Of a stretch of 64,000 nucleotides of DNA, positions 17,121-26,105 are shown one piece after another. Source of the stretch: Dyella caseinilytica (GTDB taxonomy: Bacteria > Pseudomonadota > Gammaproteobacteria > Xanthomonadales > Rhodanobacteraceae); NCBI RefSeq assembly GCF_016865235.1, contig NZ_CP064030.1, positions 2,976,001 to 3,040,000 on the forward strand, given 5' to 3'. The first letter of the stretch is position 1, and every line of letters starts with the position of its first letter. The position numbers and the translations under genes were made by a program. The notes under the pieces are model-generated. The model was given only the letters and a program-made list of their open reading frames with translations, was not told the DNA's origin and ran no database searches.

Positions 17121-18260
17121 TTACTGCTGGACCTGCAGCTCGGTGCGACGGTTGCGGGCGCGGCCGGCATCCGTCTTGTTGGTGTCGATCGGATCGTTCT
17201 CGCCGTGGCCAACCGGGCCTTCCAGACGGCTTGCATCGATGCCGTGCGAGGTCAGGTAGTCGTACACGATCTGAGCGCGACGCTCGGACAGGGCCTGGTT
17301 GTAAGCCGGCTTGCCGACGCTGTCGGTGTAACCAGCAACCATCACCTTCACCTGCGGATAGCGCTTCAGCGTATCCACGGCCTGGTCCAGGATAGCCATC
17401 GAGTCGCTGCTCGGAGCTGCCAGAGCCGGCTCGATGTTGGTCTCGCCCTTCTTCGGACGGTCGAACTTGAAGTTCACGCCCTTCAGATCGATGACAACCT
17501 TGACCGGGCAGCCATCCGGGCCAACGATCGTGCCTTCCGGCAGATCCGGGCACTTGTTGTCGCACAGGTTCACGCCGTTGCGGAACTGCTTGGAGCAGTC
17601 CGGAGCAGCCGGAGCGGGAGCCGGGGCCGGAGCGGCAGCAGCCGGCACAGCGCCGATCTTGGCGACCAGGCTGAAGCCCAGGTACCAGTCACCGTAGCCA
17701 TTGCGAGCCGGCTGGGTCTTGTCGTCCCAGTCGTAACGGTAAGCGGCTTCAACGCGGAAGTCGGCGCTGTCGGTGATCGACTTGGAGATACCCACGCCAG
17801 CCTGCGCTGCCGGAGCCCAGCCCTTGTCGAACGGGTTGCTGTGGTAGCTGCCCATCACGCCGCCCATCAGGTACGGGCGCCATGCGTTCGCGTCACCGAA
17901 GAAGTAACGGGTCGACACGCCGTAGTTGTTGTTCGCCCACTTGTTGCCCTGGCCGAACACATCCGAATCCGCATCGCGCTTGGTGCGGTCGGCGAACAGT
18001 TCCACCGAAACGTTCGGGCTGATGAACTTACCCACGGACAGGCCGTAGAAGATCTGGCGGCTGTGGGTGTTGCGGTTGCTGTCGTTGTAGTAGCCGCCGA
18101 GAGTCGGGGCAACGTACCAACGGTCATCAAACCCATTCGGCCATGCCGGCGCGGTCGTGCTGGTGCTGCCAGCGGCTGCAGCCGTATTGTCCTGCGCGTG
18201 AACGGCACCCACGCCGCCCAGGGCAAGAGCAATCAAGAAATAAAGGCCCTTACGTTTCAT
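17121..18260 (-). CDS. OmpA-family outer-membrane protein, copy A
   Basis: The protein has 379 residues. The signal peptide MKRKGLYFLIALALGGVGAV..HAQ leads into an eight-strand barrel-like N-terminal domain (about residues 45-200). An Ala/Pro linker follows, then a CDNKCPDLPEGTIVGPDGCP thrombospondin-3-like loop. The C-terminal OmpA domain (VAGYTDSVGKPAYNQALSERR, RNRRTELQV) holds Asp/Arg that bind peptidoglycan diaminopimelate. A GAGGAG ribosome-binding site precedes the ATG. It is very similar over its whole length to the next gene. It anchors the outer membrane to the wall. Confidence 0.93.
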   Translation of the reverse strand: MKRKGLYFLIALALGGVGAVHAQDNTAAAAGSTSTTAPAWPNGFDDRWYVAPTLGGYYNDSNRNTHSRQIFYGLSVGKFISPNVSVELFADRTKRDADSDVFGQGNKWANNNYGVSTRYFFGDANAWRPYLMGGVMGSYHSNPFDKGWAPAAQAGVGISKSITDSADFRVEAAYRYDWDDKTQPARNGYGDWYLGFSLVAKIGAVPAAAAPAPAPAPAAPDCSKQFRNGVNLCDNKCPDLPEGTIVGPDGCPVKVVIDLKGVNFKFDRPKKGETNIEPALAAPSSDSMAILDQAVDTLKRYPQVKVMVAGYTDSVGKPAYNQALSERRAQIVYDYLTSHGIDASRLEGPVGHGENDPIDTNKTDAGRARNRRTELQVQQ

Positions 18261-18529
18261 CAGGTGTCTCCTCGATTATTGGTGTTCGCGTCCATTCCAC
18301 CCCAGACGGAAATCGCGCGGCAGAACTTATAGGTATGCGGGGGACTTATTCGCCACCTTGCTTGACGTCCCTAACAGCAAGCCGCGCAAGTGTAGCAAAA
18401 CCGTTAAGTGATCCGCACGCCAGTCTTTCGTCAAATGTTGGCTTTCGGTGAAGCTGTGTTCAGGTAGATCGCGCACATTCGCCACTAAACGCATGCAATT
18501 CCTTACTCTTCGCAGCTCTATACGCAAGA

Positions 18530-18557
18530 AAAAGCCCGGCAAACGCCGGGCTTTTTC
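18530..18557 (-). terminator. Intrinsic terminator of OmpA-like gene 2
   Basis: AAAAAGCCCGGC-AAAC-GCCGGGCTTTTT lies 20 bp beyond the stop of copy B. It has the same stem core as the terminator after copy A, showing the duplicated unit included its terminator. Confidence 0.85.
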
Positions 18558-18576
18558 GTTAACGGCTGTAGGTGGA

Positions 18577-19719
18577 TTACTGCTGAACCTGCAGTTCCGT
18601 GCGACGGTTGCGTGCGCGACCGGCAGCGGTCTTGTTGGTGTCGATCGGGTCGTTCAAGCCGTGACCGATCGGACCGTCCAGACGGCTTGCGTCGATGCCA
18701 TGCGATGTCAGGTAGTCGTACACGATCTTCGCACGACGCTCCGACAGGCCCTGGTTGTAAGCGGCCGTGCCCACGCTGTCGGTGTAACCGGCAACGGTGA
18801 CATGCACCTGCGGATAGCGCTTGAGCGTATCCACCGCCTGATCCAGGATCGCCATCGAATCGGATGCCGGCACTGCCAGGGTCGGTTCGATGTTGGTCTC
18901 GCCCTTCTTCGGACGGTCGAACTTGAAGTTCACGCCCTTCAGGTCGATCACCACCTTCTGCGGGCAACCATCCGGACCGACGATCGTGCCTTCCGGCAGA
19001 TCCGGGCACTTGTTGTCGCACAGGTTCACGCCGTTGCGGAACTGCTTGGAGCAGTCCGGAGCAGCAGGCTGCGGCGGAGCGGCCGGAGCGGCAGCGGCCG
19101 GCACAGCGCCGATCTTGGCGACCAGGCTGAAGCCCAGGTACCAGTCACCGTAGCCATTGCGAGCCGGCTGGGTCTTGTCGTCCCAGTCGTAGCGGTAGGC
19201 AGCTTCCACGCGGAAGTCGGTGCTGTCGGTGATCGACTTGGAGATACCCACGCCAGCCTGTGCAGCCGGGGCCCAGCCGTGATCAAACGGGTTGCTGTGG
19301 TAGCTGCCCATCACGCCGCCCATCAGGTACGGACGCCAGGAGTTCGGATCGCCGAAGAAGTAACGGGCCGACGCACCGTAGTTGTTGCTCGACCACTTGT
19401 TGCCCTGGCCGAACACAGCCGTATCCGCATCGCGCTTGGTACGGTCGACGAACAGTTCCACCGAAACGTTCGACCTGATGAACTTGCCCACGGAAAGGCC
19501 GTAGAAGATCTGGCGGCTGTGGGTGTTGCGGTTGCTGTCGTTGTAGTAACCACCGACGGTCGGGGCAACATACCAACGGTCATCAAAACCGTTCGGCCAT
19601 GCAGGCGCACCAGAGGTCTCGGTGCTGCCGGCCGCAGCGGCCGTGTTGTCCTGCGCATGGGCGGCACCTACTCCCCCCAGGGCAAGAGCGATCAGAAAAT
19701 AAAGGCCCTTACGTTTCAT
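18577..19719 (-). CDS. OmpA-family outer-membrane protein, copy B
   Basis: The protein has 380 residues. It starts MKRKGLYFLIALALGGVGAA after a GAGGAGACACCTG leader identical to that of copy A; the in-frame MRRHL extension upstream was rejected. The same signal peptide, barrel, CDNKCPDLPEG loop and C-terminal peptidoglycan-binding OmpA domain are present. Differences concentrate in the signal-peptide end (TETSGAPAW), the Pro/Ala linker and a few loop residues. The two copies have separate leaders and terminators, so they can be regulated independently. Confidence 0.93.
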   Translation of the reverse strand: MKRKGLYFLIALALGGVGAAHAQDNTAAAAGSTETSGAPAWPNGFDDRWYVAPTVGGYYNDSNRNTHSRQIFYGLSVGKFIRSNVSVELFVDRTKRDADTAVFGQGNKWSSNNYGASARYFFGDPNSWRPYLMGGVMGSYHSNPFDHGWAPAAQAGVGISKSITDSTDFRVEAAYRYDWDDKTQPARNGYGDWYLGFSLVAKIGAVPAAAAPAAPPQPAAPDCSKQFRNGVNLCDNKCPDLPEGTIVGPDGCPQKVVIDLKGVNFKFDRPKKGETNIEPTLAVPASDSMAILDQAVDTLKRYPQVHVTVAGYTDSVGTAAYNQGLSERRAKIVYDYLTSHGIDASRLDGPIGHGLNDPIDTNKTAAGRARNRRTELQVQQ

Positions 19720-19948
19720 CAGGTGTCTCCTCATTGCTTAATGATTTGGGGCATTGATCTGCCAAGAACCAAACCGCTTTTTATTGTTGAGCAGATAACG
19801 AATTCGGTATATCGCATTTCTGCGATGGCCATGCAGCTTGCGCAGGCAGTTTAACTAAAACTAAACGATTTGCAAAATTATTGCTTAATACATCCGACAG
19901 CCTACCGAAAGCTTCCTGCAAATCAAGCGTTTAACGCCGCCTGGGTCA

Positions 19949-19980
19949 GGCGGGAAAGCCCTTGGGAGCACTTTCCCGCC
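19949..19980 (-). terminator. Hairpin after prpD
   Basis: A 10-bp perfect inverted repeat (GGCGGGAAAG/CTTTCCCGCC) with a 12-nt loop lies 30 bp beyond the prpD stop. There is no clear U-tract, so it may protect the 3' end rather than terminate. Confidence 0.45.
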
Positions 19981-20010
19981 ATTTCGTTACCCTTTCCTTA
20001 CGCCAGGGAC

Positions 20011-21462
20011 TTACAACGCAAACAATCCCAGGAAAGTCTGGATAGGCATCGCGTCCAGCTTGGCCGGATCGGCAGTGGCGTCCAGAATCGCCTTGACGCG
20101 ATGCGATGGCAAGTGACCCCGCATGGCCGCTTCGAACTTCTTGAGCAGCACCGGGATGCCTTCGGCGCGACGCTTGCGGTGGCCGATCGGGTAATCGATG
20201 GAAACTTTCCCGGTGCTACTGCCGTCCTTGAAGAACACCTGCACCGAATTGCCGATATAGCGCTTCTCCGGATCGAAGTAGTCCTTGGTGAACTGCGGGT
20301 TCTCGGTAACCACCATCTTTTCGCGCAGCGCGTCGATGCGCGGATCGGTGGCGACATCGTCGTTGTAGTCATCGGCGGTGAGGCGACCGAAGATCAACGG
20401 CACTGCCACCATGTACTGGATGCAGTGGTCGCGGTCAGCGTAATTGGCAAGCGGGCCGGTCTTGTCGATGATGCGGCAGCCGGCTTCCTGAGTTTCGATG
20501 ACCACCTTCTCGATCTGATCCAGCTTGCCAGCAACCTGAGCGTGCAGTTCCATCGCGCACTCCACTGCGGTTTGCGCGTGGAATTCGGCCGGGAAGCTGA
20601 TCTTGAACAGCACGTTCTCCATCACATAGCTGCCGAACGGACGCTCGAACTGGAACGCATTGCCCTTGAAGGCAACGTCGTAATAGCCCCAGGTCTTGGC
20701 GCTCAGCGCTGACGGATAGCCCACCACACCGCGATACACGGCATTGATGGCGTGCGTGACGGCGCGGCGGCAAGCATCGCCGGCCGCCCAGCTCTTGCGC
20801 GGTCCCGTATTCGGAGCATGGCGATACGTGCGCAGCGCGCCGTTATCGATCCAGCTGTGTGATACGGCGGTAGTGATCTGCTCCTTATTGCCGCCCAGCA
20901 TGGCGGTGGCCACGGCGGTGGAAGCCAGACGCACCAGAATCACGTGATCCTGCCCGACGCGGTTGAAGCTGTTGAGCAGCGCGTAGCAGCCCTGGATTTC
21001 ATGCGCCTTGATGGCGTACGTGAGCACATCGTGCACCGACAGCGGCTTACCGCCTTCACGCTCCGCCTGACGGCTGAGGTAATCGGCCACTGCGAGAATG
21101 GCGCCGAGATTGTCCGACGGATGGCCCCATTCGGCGGCGAGCCAGGTGTCATTGAAATCCAGCCAGCGGATCTGCGTGCCGATGGCAAACGCGGCCTGCA
21201 CCGGATCCAGTTCGTGGCTGGTACCCGGCACGCGCGCACCGCCGGGCAGCGTAGCGCCCGGCACGAGCGGGCCGAGGTGCTTCACGCATTCCGGAAACTT
21301 CATCGCCATCATCGCCGTCGCCAGCGAGTCGAGCAGCATGTAGCGCGCGGTGTCGTAGGCCTCGGTCGAGTTGATCTTGTAATCGGCAACGTAATTGGCG
21401 ATGTCGACCAGCGGCTGATCGGGGTCGGGACGCTTGGCGGAACGGATATCATGCGCGCTCAT
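20011..21462 (-). CDS. prpD: 2-methylcitrate dehydratase
   Basis: The protein has 483 residues, the family's usual length, from MSAHDIRSAKRPDPDQPLVD. It has the MmgE/PrpD fold signatures: DSLATAMMAMKFPEC, IRWLDFNDTWLAAEWGHPSDNLGAIL, RTYRHAPNTGPRKSWAAGDA and KAHEIQGCYALLNSFNRVG. It dehydrates 2-methylcitrate to 2-methyl-cis-aconitate in the methylcitrate cycle for propionyl-CoA. It is separated from prpC/prpB by about 6.5 kb (TerC, GST and the fap-like operon), which is unusual since these genes are normally adjacent. Confidence 0.96.
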   Translation of the reverse strand: MSAHDIRSAKRPDPDQPLVDIANYVADYKINSTEAYDTARYMLLDSLATAMMAMKFPECVKHLGPLVPGATLPGGARVPGTSHELDPVQAAFAIGTQIRWLDFNDTWLAAEWGHPSDNLGAILAVADYLSRQAEREGGKPLSVHDVLTYAIKAHEIQGCYALLNSFNRVGQDHVILVRLASTAVATAMLGGNKEQITTAVSHSWIDNGALRTYRHAPNTGPRKSWAAGDACRRAVTHAINAVYRGVVGYPSALSAKTWGYYDVAFKGNAFQFERPFGSYVMENVLFKISFPAEFHAQTAVECAMELHAQVAGKLDQIEKVVIETQEAGCRIIDKTGPLANYADRDHCIQYMVAVPLIFGRLTADDYNDDVATDPRIDALREKMVVTENPQFTKDYFDPEKRYIGNSVQVFFKDGSSTGKVSIDYPIGHRKRRAEGIPVLLKKFEAAMRGHLPSHRVKAILDATADPAKLDAMPIQTFLGLFAL

Positions 21463-21584
21463 GGCAGGGGTCTCGCGATGTAGGAAAACGCCCATTGTAG
21501 CGGGAGGGCGGGGTTTCTCGAAGGATCCGCGCCGGATCTGCTTGACCAGCCTGCCCTTCCTTGCCGAAAATCCCTGCGAATCAT

Positions 21585-21730
21585 CCCAAAGGGGAGTAGT
21601 TCCGGATGCGGCAGTGCCGTATCCGCGCGGCGATCGTCATCACGAGCGAGGCTTCGCTCCGGGCGCCGCGGTGGGTTCACGAACGAGACTTTTGCGATGA
21701 CAGCGGGCCACGCGCGTCCGCCGTCATCGC
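21585..21730 (+). promoter_or_regulatory. yybP-ykoY family (Mn2+) riboswitch
   Basis: The leader of the TerC-family gene carries the class's conserved blocks in order: GGGGAGTAG at 21591-21599, TCGTCATCACG at 21634-21644, and ACGAGACTTTTGC-like sequence at 21679-21694. Between them is a small hairpin GAGCGAGGCTTCGCTC. A long pairing follows, GCGATGAC..(21694) with GTCATCGC (21723-21730), flanking a GC-rich loop and ending about 27 bp before the start codon. It probably acts as the expression platform. Manganese-sensing riboswitches of this class commonly control TerC/MntP exporters. Confidence 0.85.
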
Positions 21731-21757
21731 TTGAGTCCAGCGCGTCAAGGAATCCGC

Positions 21758-22444
21758 ATGACCTTCCCTACTCACCTGCTATCAGACCTGCTCACCATCG
21801 TCCTGCTGGACGTGGTGCTGGCGGGCGACAACGCCATTGTCATCGCGCTGGCCGCCCGTAACCTGCCGCGTCATTTGCAGAAGCAGGCGGTGTTCTGGGG
21901 CACCTTTGGCGCGGTCGCCATTCGGATTGTGCTGACGGTGTTGGTGGTTTACCTGCTTGGGTTACCCGGATTGATGCTGGCCGGCGGTTTACTGTTGCTG
22001 CCCATTGCCTGGAAGCTGCTGAAGCCCGGTCACGACGACACGCATGAGTTTGCCCCCGCTGCAAACTTCTGGTCCGCGTTGCGCACGATCGTGGTCGCCG
22101 ATGCCTTGATGGGGCTGGACAACGTGCTGGCCATCGCAGGTGCAGCGAAAGGTCATACCGGGCTGGTCGTGGCAGGCCTGTTGATCAGCATTCCGCTGGT
22201 GGTGTGGGGCTCCACTCTGATCCTGAAACTGATCGAACGCTTCCCGGTCATCATCTACGCCGGCGCTGCGGCGATTGCCTGGACAGCGGGCCGCATGATC
22301 AGCCACGAAACGTTGTGGCTGGATTGGTTTGATGCACACGGCTGGATGAAACACGTGCTTGAAGTGGGATTGGTGATCGGCGTCTGCGGTGGCCGCTGGC
22401 TTTTCAACCGGCGCGTCGCTACTGCACGCACACGCAGTACTTGA
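21758..22444 (+). CDS. TerC-family membrane protein, putative Mn2+ exporter
   Basis: The protein has 228 residues, start MTFPTHLLSDLL chosen for AAGGA 7 bp upstream. It has seven predicted membrane helices. The TerC signatures are LDVVLAGDNAIVIALAARNLP, with metal-binding Asp/Asn in helix 1, and VVADALMGLDNVLAIAGAAKGH, the matching pair halfway through. Family members export manganese or insert metal into secreted enzymes. The upstream Mn2+ riboswitch supports a manganese role. Confidence 0.9.
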   Translation: MTFPTHLLSDLLTIVLLDVVLAGDNAIVIALAARNLPRHLQKQAVFWGTFGAVAIRIVLTVLVVYLLGLPGLMLAGGLLLLPIAWKLLKPGHDDTHEFAPAANFWSALRTIVVADALMGLDNVLAIAGAAKGHTGLVVAGLLISIPLVVWGSTLILKLIERFPVIIYAGAAAIAWTAGRMISHETLWLDWFDAHGWMKHVLEVGLVIGVCGGRWLFNRRVATARTRST

Positions 22445-22502
22445 GGCGCAAGCCAAGGCACAGGACACTGTGCGGCTATCCCATCGTCAACATGGAGTTC
22501 TC

Positions 22503-23114
22503 ATGAAGTTGTATTACCTGCCCGGCGCCTGCTCGATGGCCGACCACATCGTGCTGGAATGGATCGGCAAGCCGTATCAGGCGGAAGCCGTAGCGCGCGA
22601 AGCACTGCGCTCGCCGGAATATCTGAAGATCAGTCCCCACGGCATGGTGCCTGCGCTGGTCGATGACGATGGTTGGACCCTCACCGAAAACGTCGCCATC
22701 CTCAACTACCTGATGGATCGCTTCCCCGAGGCCAAACTCGACGGCGAGAGTTCGCCGCGCGAACGCGCCGAGGTGAACCGCTGGCTCGCCTTCCTCAATT
22801 CCGACTTGCATCCGGCATTCAAGCCGCTGTTTGGTGCACAGCGTTTCAGTGCTGACGAAACACATCATCCGTCACTGCACGAAGCTGCGCGCCAACGGTT
22901 GCGCGGACTGTTCGAGCGGGTGAACACGCAACTTGCCGATCGCGAATGGCTGACCGGCCACCGCTCGGTCGCTGACGCTTATTTGTTCGTTGTATTGCGC
23001 TGGGCCAAGGGCAAGCAAGTTGATCTTCAGGGCCTGGATCATCTTGATGCCTTTAGCAAACGCCTGCATGCCGATCCGGGCGTGAAAGCTGCCATGCAGG
23101 CAGAAGGTATCTGA
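22503..23114 (+). CDS. Glutathione S-transferase
   Basis: The protein has 203 residues of the bacterial beta/GstA type. MKLYYLPGACSMADHIVLEW contains the Ser/Cys active-site region. HGMVPALVDDDGWTLTENVAILNYL is the cis-Pro and Glu/Asn glutathione-binding segment. The C-terminal all-helical domain (VADAYLFVVLRWAKG) follows. GGAG precedes the ATG. It conjugates glutathione to electrophiles; its substrate is unknown. It lies 58 bp after the TerC gene and is probably cotranscribed. Confidence 0.92.
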   Translation: MKLYYLPGACSMADHIVLEWIGKPYQAEAVAREALRSPEYLKISPHGMVPALVDDDGWTLTENVAILNYLMDRFPEAKLDGESSPRERAEVNRWLAFLNSDLHPAFKPLFGAQRFSADETHHPSLHEAARQRLRGLFERVNTQLADREWLTGHRSVADAYLFVVLRWAKGKQVDLQGLDHLDAFSKRLHADPGVKAAMQAEGI

Positions 23115-23234
23115 TTCTGCAGCCCCTAGGCGCAACCTCGGGGCCGGACTAAATCATCCGGCCCTAAGACATTTTTGCCTGGCGACTTCTGCAGAATTTT
23201 GAAGCCATCTAAGCTCACCAACAGCTTTCATATC

Positions 23235-23318
23235 GCCCAGTCGTCATTCCGGCGAAGGCCGGAATCCATCTCCAGCTTGCCGCATGGATTCCGGCCTTCG
23301 CCGGAATGACGACTGGGC
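23235..23318. repeat. Perfect 35-bp inverted repeat
   Basis: Arms 23235-23269 and 23284-23318 are exact reverse complements (GCCCAGTCGTCATTCCGGCG...) with a 14-nt loop. It fills the middle of the 340-bp gap between GST and the fap-like operon, where both transcripts converge. It is the largest member of the GTCATTCC palindrome family here and could terminate both transcripts or be a REP/MITE-like unit. Confidence 0.85.
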
Positions 23319-23455
23319 AGTTGCTGTGTCTCAAGGGAAACGCTGAAAACTCAGCAGTCTTCAACTTGCTTTCAGCGCCAGACCGCCATTGTAATAATCA
23401 CGTTCCTGACTGATCTTGATGCGCGTGTAGTCGTACGGAGCGTGTTGTACGCTTA

Positions 23456-24853
23456 TCAGTACATCATGGGCATGCGGACGGTCACGGTGGCATCGGGCGT
23501 ATCACGTGTTACGCCAACGCCAAGCGTGAAATTCAAGGTGCGCTTCTCGTTGAAGCGATACGATCCGCCAATCAGCAATGACCCCAGCCATACCTTGGTG
23601 GAACCCGGCAGCTTCTGCCCGCTCTCGTAGGTCGTGCCGATAAAGGTCTGATCGTAGCCGATGCTCAATGACGCCTTGTCGTTGAGCGCCATGCCCATGC
23701 CGATACTCATGTCCACCTCGTTACCCATCTTCACATTGCCGAGATACTCCGTACCCAGCACGAGGTGCTCATAAACGTTGTGACGCTCGACGTTGTAGAG
23801 GTAACTCAGGTTACCGAAGAACACGACCGGATCCGATGGCAGCAACCACGTCACGCCCGGCTGCAAAGTATAGAAACCGGTTCCCGTAGGTTGCTGCACT
23901 GGCAAACCAGTGCCAGTGAGATTCTCGACGCAACGCGTGACGCAATCCGTGACAACCTGGAAGGGATCCTCGCCGGTACGCGACTTGAAGCGGAACCAAC
24001 CGATGTAATAGGCGCTGTCTGCGCCGCCATCGTTGATCTGATAGCGGGCTGTCGCCTCGATATCACCAAGACCTTTGCCACTGGAACTGAAAACATTGTC
24101 CTCGGCCGAACCAGTAAGCACGGCACGACTCACTGTATCGTCATGCGTATCGACATAAGGTACGCGCACTTCCAATTCCAGACGATTGGTGAGGCCATAA
24201 CGTGCGGTCAGAACCGCTGTCTGTGTGGTATCGCGTACCTCACGCACGTCGATCAAACCGATCAAGATCGCAGGAATGATGGTGTAACCCACCAGCGCGA
24301 CACGGTCGGCGGTGGAATAGCCAAACTGATAGGCGGGCTCAATCACAAGCTTATTTTTCGGCGTCAACACGCCTGGCTGTTGGAAAATCGGCGCCACTTC
24401 GGGCGGCCGCGAATTTTGCGGCGGAGCTTGTCCTACTGGCGTGGAAGGTGTGCCCGGTGTCTGCTGTGCCGCCTGCTGATCTGGCGAAGCGTCGGCTCCA
24501 GGCATCGGCAACGCGCTAGCCATGCTGCCGCCGGCGGCGATGTTACCGCCTCGCGTCCGCGCCAACTCATCCATGCCAACGGCATGACGCAACGCTTTGT
24601 AGTCAGCCTCCTGTTGCGCGAGCTGGTGCTGCAAGGCATCGATCTGGGTTCGCATCGCCTCGATGCGCGTATCTTGCTCTTGCAGGCGCTGGCGTATCGC
24701 CGGTGATGAAACATTGCCGACCGTCGAAGACGATGCCGGCGCATCCTGCGCGATCGTCCAGCCGCAGCCCAGCATGCAACAGGCAAGACCGATCGCCTGC
24801 GCCAATGCCTTGCGCCCGCATCCGCTCTTGGTCTTCCCCTTCCTCTGGTTCAT
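23456..24853 (-). CDS. FapF-like outer-membrane channel with coiled-coil N-terminus
   Basis: The protein has 465 residues. The start MNQRKGKTKSGCG is chosen for GGGGAG 6 bp upstream; ATG 24889 is an in-frame alternative. After a signal peptide (ending IAQDAPA) comes a coiled coil at about residues 55-95 (RLQEQDTRIEAMRTQIDALQHQLAQQEAD). A Pro/Gln-rich linker leads to a barrel domain starting QPGVLTPKNKLVIEPAYQFGYS with many alternating amphipathic strands, ending at an aromatic residue (MPMMY). This order, trimerising coil plus plug plus barrel, is that of FapF, the exporter of Pseudomonas amyloid subunits. It is the last gene of a coupled five-gene operon. Confidence 0.75.
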   Translation of the reverse strand: MNQRKGKTKSGCGRKALAQAIGLACCMLGCGWTIAQDAPASSSTVGNVSSPAIRQRLQEQDTRIEAMRTQIDALQHQLAQQEADYKALRHAVGMDELARTRGGNIAAGGSMASALPMPGADASPDQQAAQQTPGTPSTPVGQAPPQNSRPPEVAPIFQQPGVLTPKNKLVIEPAYQFGYSTADRVALVGYTIIPAILIGLIDVREVRDTTQTAVLTARYGLTNRLELEVRVPYVDTHDDTVSRAVLTGSAEDNVFSSSGKGLGDIEATARYQINDGGADSAYYIGWFRFKSRTGEDPFQVVTDCVTRCVENLTGTGLPVQQPTGTGFYTLQPGVTWLLPSDPVVFFGNLSYLYNVERHNVYEHLVLGTEYLGNVKMGNEVDMSIGMGMALNDKASLSIGYDQTFIGTTYESGQKLPGSTKVWLGSLLIGGSYRFNEKRTLNFTLGVGVTRDTPDATVTVRMPMMY

Positions 24854-24888
24854 CGCCGCTCCCCGAAAGAACCCGTCATGAAACTCCA

Positions 24889-25416
24889 TCAATGCCCAAG
24901 CGCTTGCACCTGTGCCGCTTGCAAGGCCTGCTGCATACCCTCGTCACGGAATGCGTTGAGCGTATTGACCGCCACGTTCAACGTCGTCAGGCTGCGTATC
25001 GTCTGGTTGTTCAACGTGTTCTGGATGACCGTCGCGGCGGTGGTATTTCCCAGCGACGAGGGGTCGAAAGTATTGCCCTGACCGCTCTGCACATTCACCG
25101 TGCTGAGCGCGGAAGCAAGCGCCATCGCTTGCTGTGTCGTGACATGGGCAAGATCGGGAATGTTGACGCTGGCGTAAGTCACCAGATTGCCATCGATATA
25201 AACCGCCCTCTGGATGCCTAGCGATGCCTCAAGCCCATCGCCCAGATCAAAGCCACCGCGTACTACGTCAAGCTTTTCGTTGGGCACGGGAAGGCCGAAT
25301 CCGGCGACGTGTTTCGCAGGAGCGGATTGCGCATGCACCATGACCGCACACACCACCAAAGCTGCGAACAGAGACAGGCGCAGCAAAACATTCGGGCGAG
25401 ATAAGCGCTTGCTCAT
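24889..25416 (-). CDS. Exported protein with GG-leader-like motif (FapE/FapA-like position)
   Basis: The protein has 175 residues with an N-terminal signal segment (LLRLSLFAALVVCAVMVHAQS). Residues about 41-57 read GFGLPVPNEKLDVVRGG, resembling the LxxxxGG end of double-glycine leaders. The remainder is Asn/Thr/Gln-rich with AAATVIQNTLNNQTI-like and LNVAVNTLNAFRDEGMQQAL helical or amyloid-like segments. Its start overlaps the C39 peptidase stop by 4 bp and its stop abuts the barrel gene. It is probably a secreted minor subunit or chaperone of the fibre system. Confidence 0.65.
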   Translation of the reverse strand: MSKRLSRPNVLLRLSLFAALVVCAVMVHAQSAPAKHVAGFGLPVPNEKLDVVRGGFDLGDGLEASLGIQRAVYIDGNLVTYASVNIPDLAHVTTQQAMALASALSTVNVQSGQGNTFDPSSLGNTTAATVIQNTLNNQTIRSLTTLNVAVNTLNAFRDEGMQQALQAAQVQALGH

Positions 25417-26105
25417 ATATCACCCGGACCGTATTTGGACATGGTGATGGTATCGAGCCCACGACGATCGACGCCGATACCCAGTGGCGCAATCGGCGCA
25501 CTGCGCCAATCACTATCGGCGTTGAAACGCGCAAACTCACGCCGGTTATGGATGACGAAAAGCAGTCCGTTCTTCCACAACTGGCTGAAATGGTCCAGAG
25601 GAATCGCGCGTGTACCGCGCGCCGGATCGCCTACCAGCACTCGTCCGTAACGAATGCCTTTGATGACCACGAAATGGTGATAACCACGATCCTGGATCAG
25701 CACGATCGCCGGAAGATTGGCTTTCTGCAACTGGTCGAGCGTAGCGTGGAAGCCATCCGCATCGAAGCCGATACTCGCCAGATAGAGCTTGATATCGAGC
25801 AGTGAAAAGCCTTCCTTGTTGATCTTCTTGCGATCACCATGCGCATACATCTGCTCGAACACCACTTGCTCATTGATCGGATAGTCGTACTGATAGGTCA
25901 ACAGCGTAGCAACTGCTGCCGAGCCGCAACTGAAATCGTATTTCTGGTGAATGGTGTTGCGGTATTTGACTTCCTTCAACGTGGCAATGTGCAGAATGTA
26001 GGTGTGTCCGACGTTATCGTTCAGCGCCATCGTTGCCGCACGCGCTCCCAGCGGCGATGCGATCGCCAGCACCAGGAAAGTCAACGTCGGCAGCGTCAGC
26101 TTCAT
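25413..26105 (-). CDS. Periplasmic C39-type cysteine peptidase (FapD-like)
   Basis: The protein has 230 residues. A signal peptide (MKLTLPTLTFLVLAIASPLGARA) precedes a single C39 domain. Gln and Cys of QKYDFSCGSAAVATLL, His of GYHHFVVIKG and Asp of VGDPARGT give an intact catalytic set. Unlike bacteriocin exporters it has no ABC or transmembrane domain, so it would act free in the periplasm, as FapD is thought to. Start and stop both overlap neighbours by 4 bp (ATGA), so it is made together with two proteins carrying GG motifs. Confidence 0.85.
   Translation of the reverse strand: MKLTLPTLTFLVLAIASPLGARAATMALNDNVGHTYILHIATLKEVKYRNTIHQKYDFSCGSAAVATLLTYQYDYPINEQVVFEQMYAHGDRKKINKEGFSLLDIKLYLASIGFDADGFHATLDQLQKANLPAIVLIQDRGYHHFVVIKGIRYGRVLVGDPARGTRAIPLDHFSQLWKNGLLFVIHNRREFARFNADSDWRSAPIAPLGIGVDRRGLDTITMSKYGPGDI

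Noticed and set aside
18448..19854. 468-residue plus-strand frame opposite OmpA copy B, mirrored opposite copy A
   Set aside because: It exists only because both OmpA copies are GC-rich and duplicated; the product is a composition artefact.
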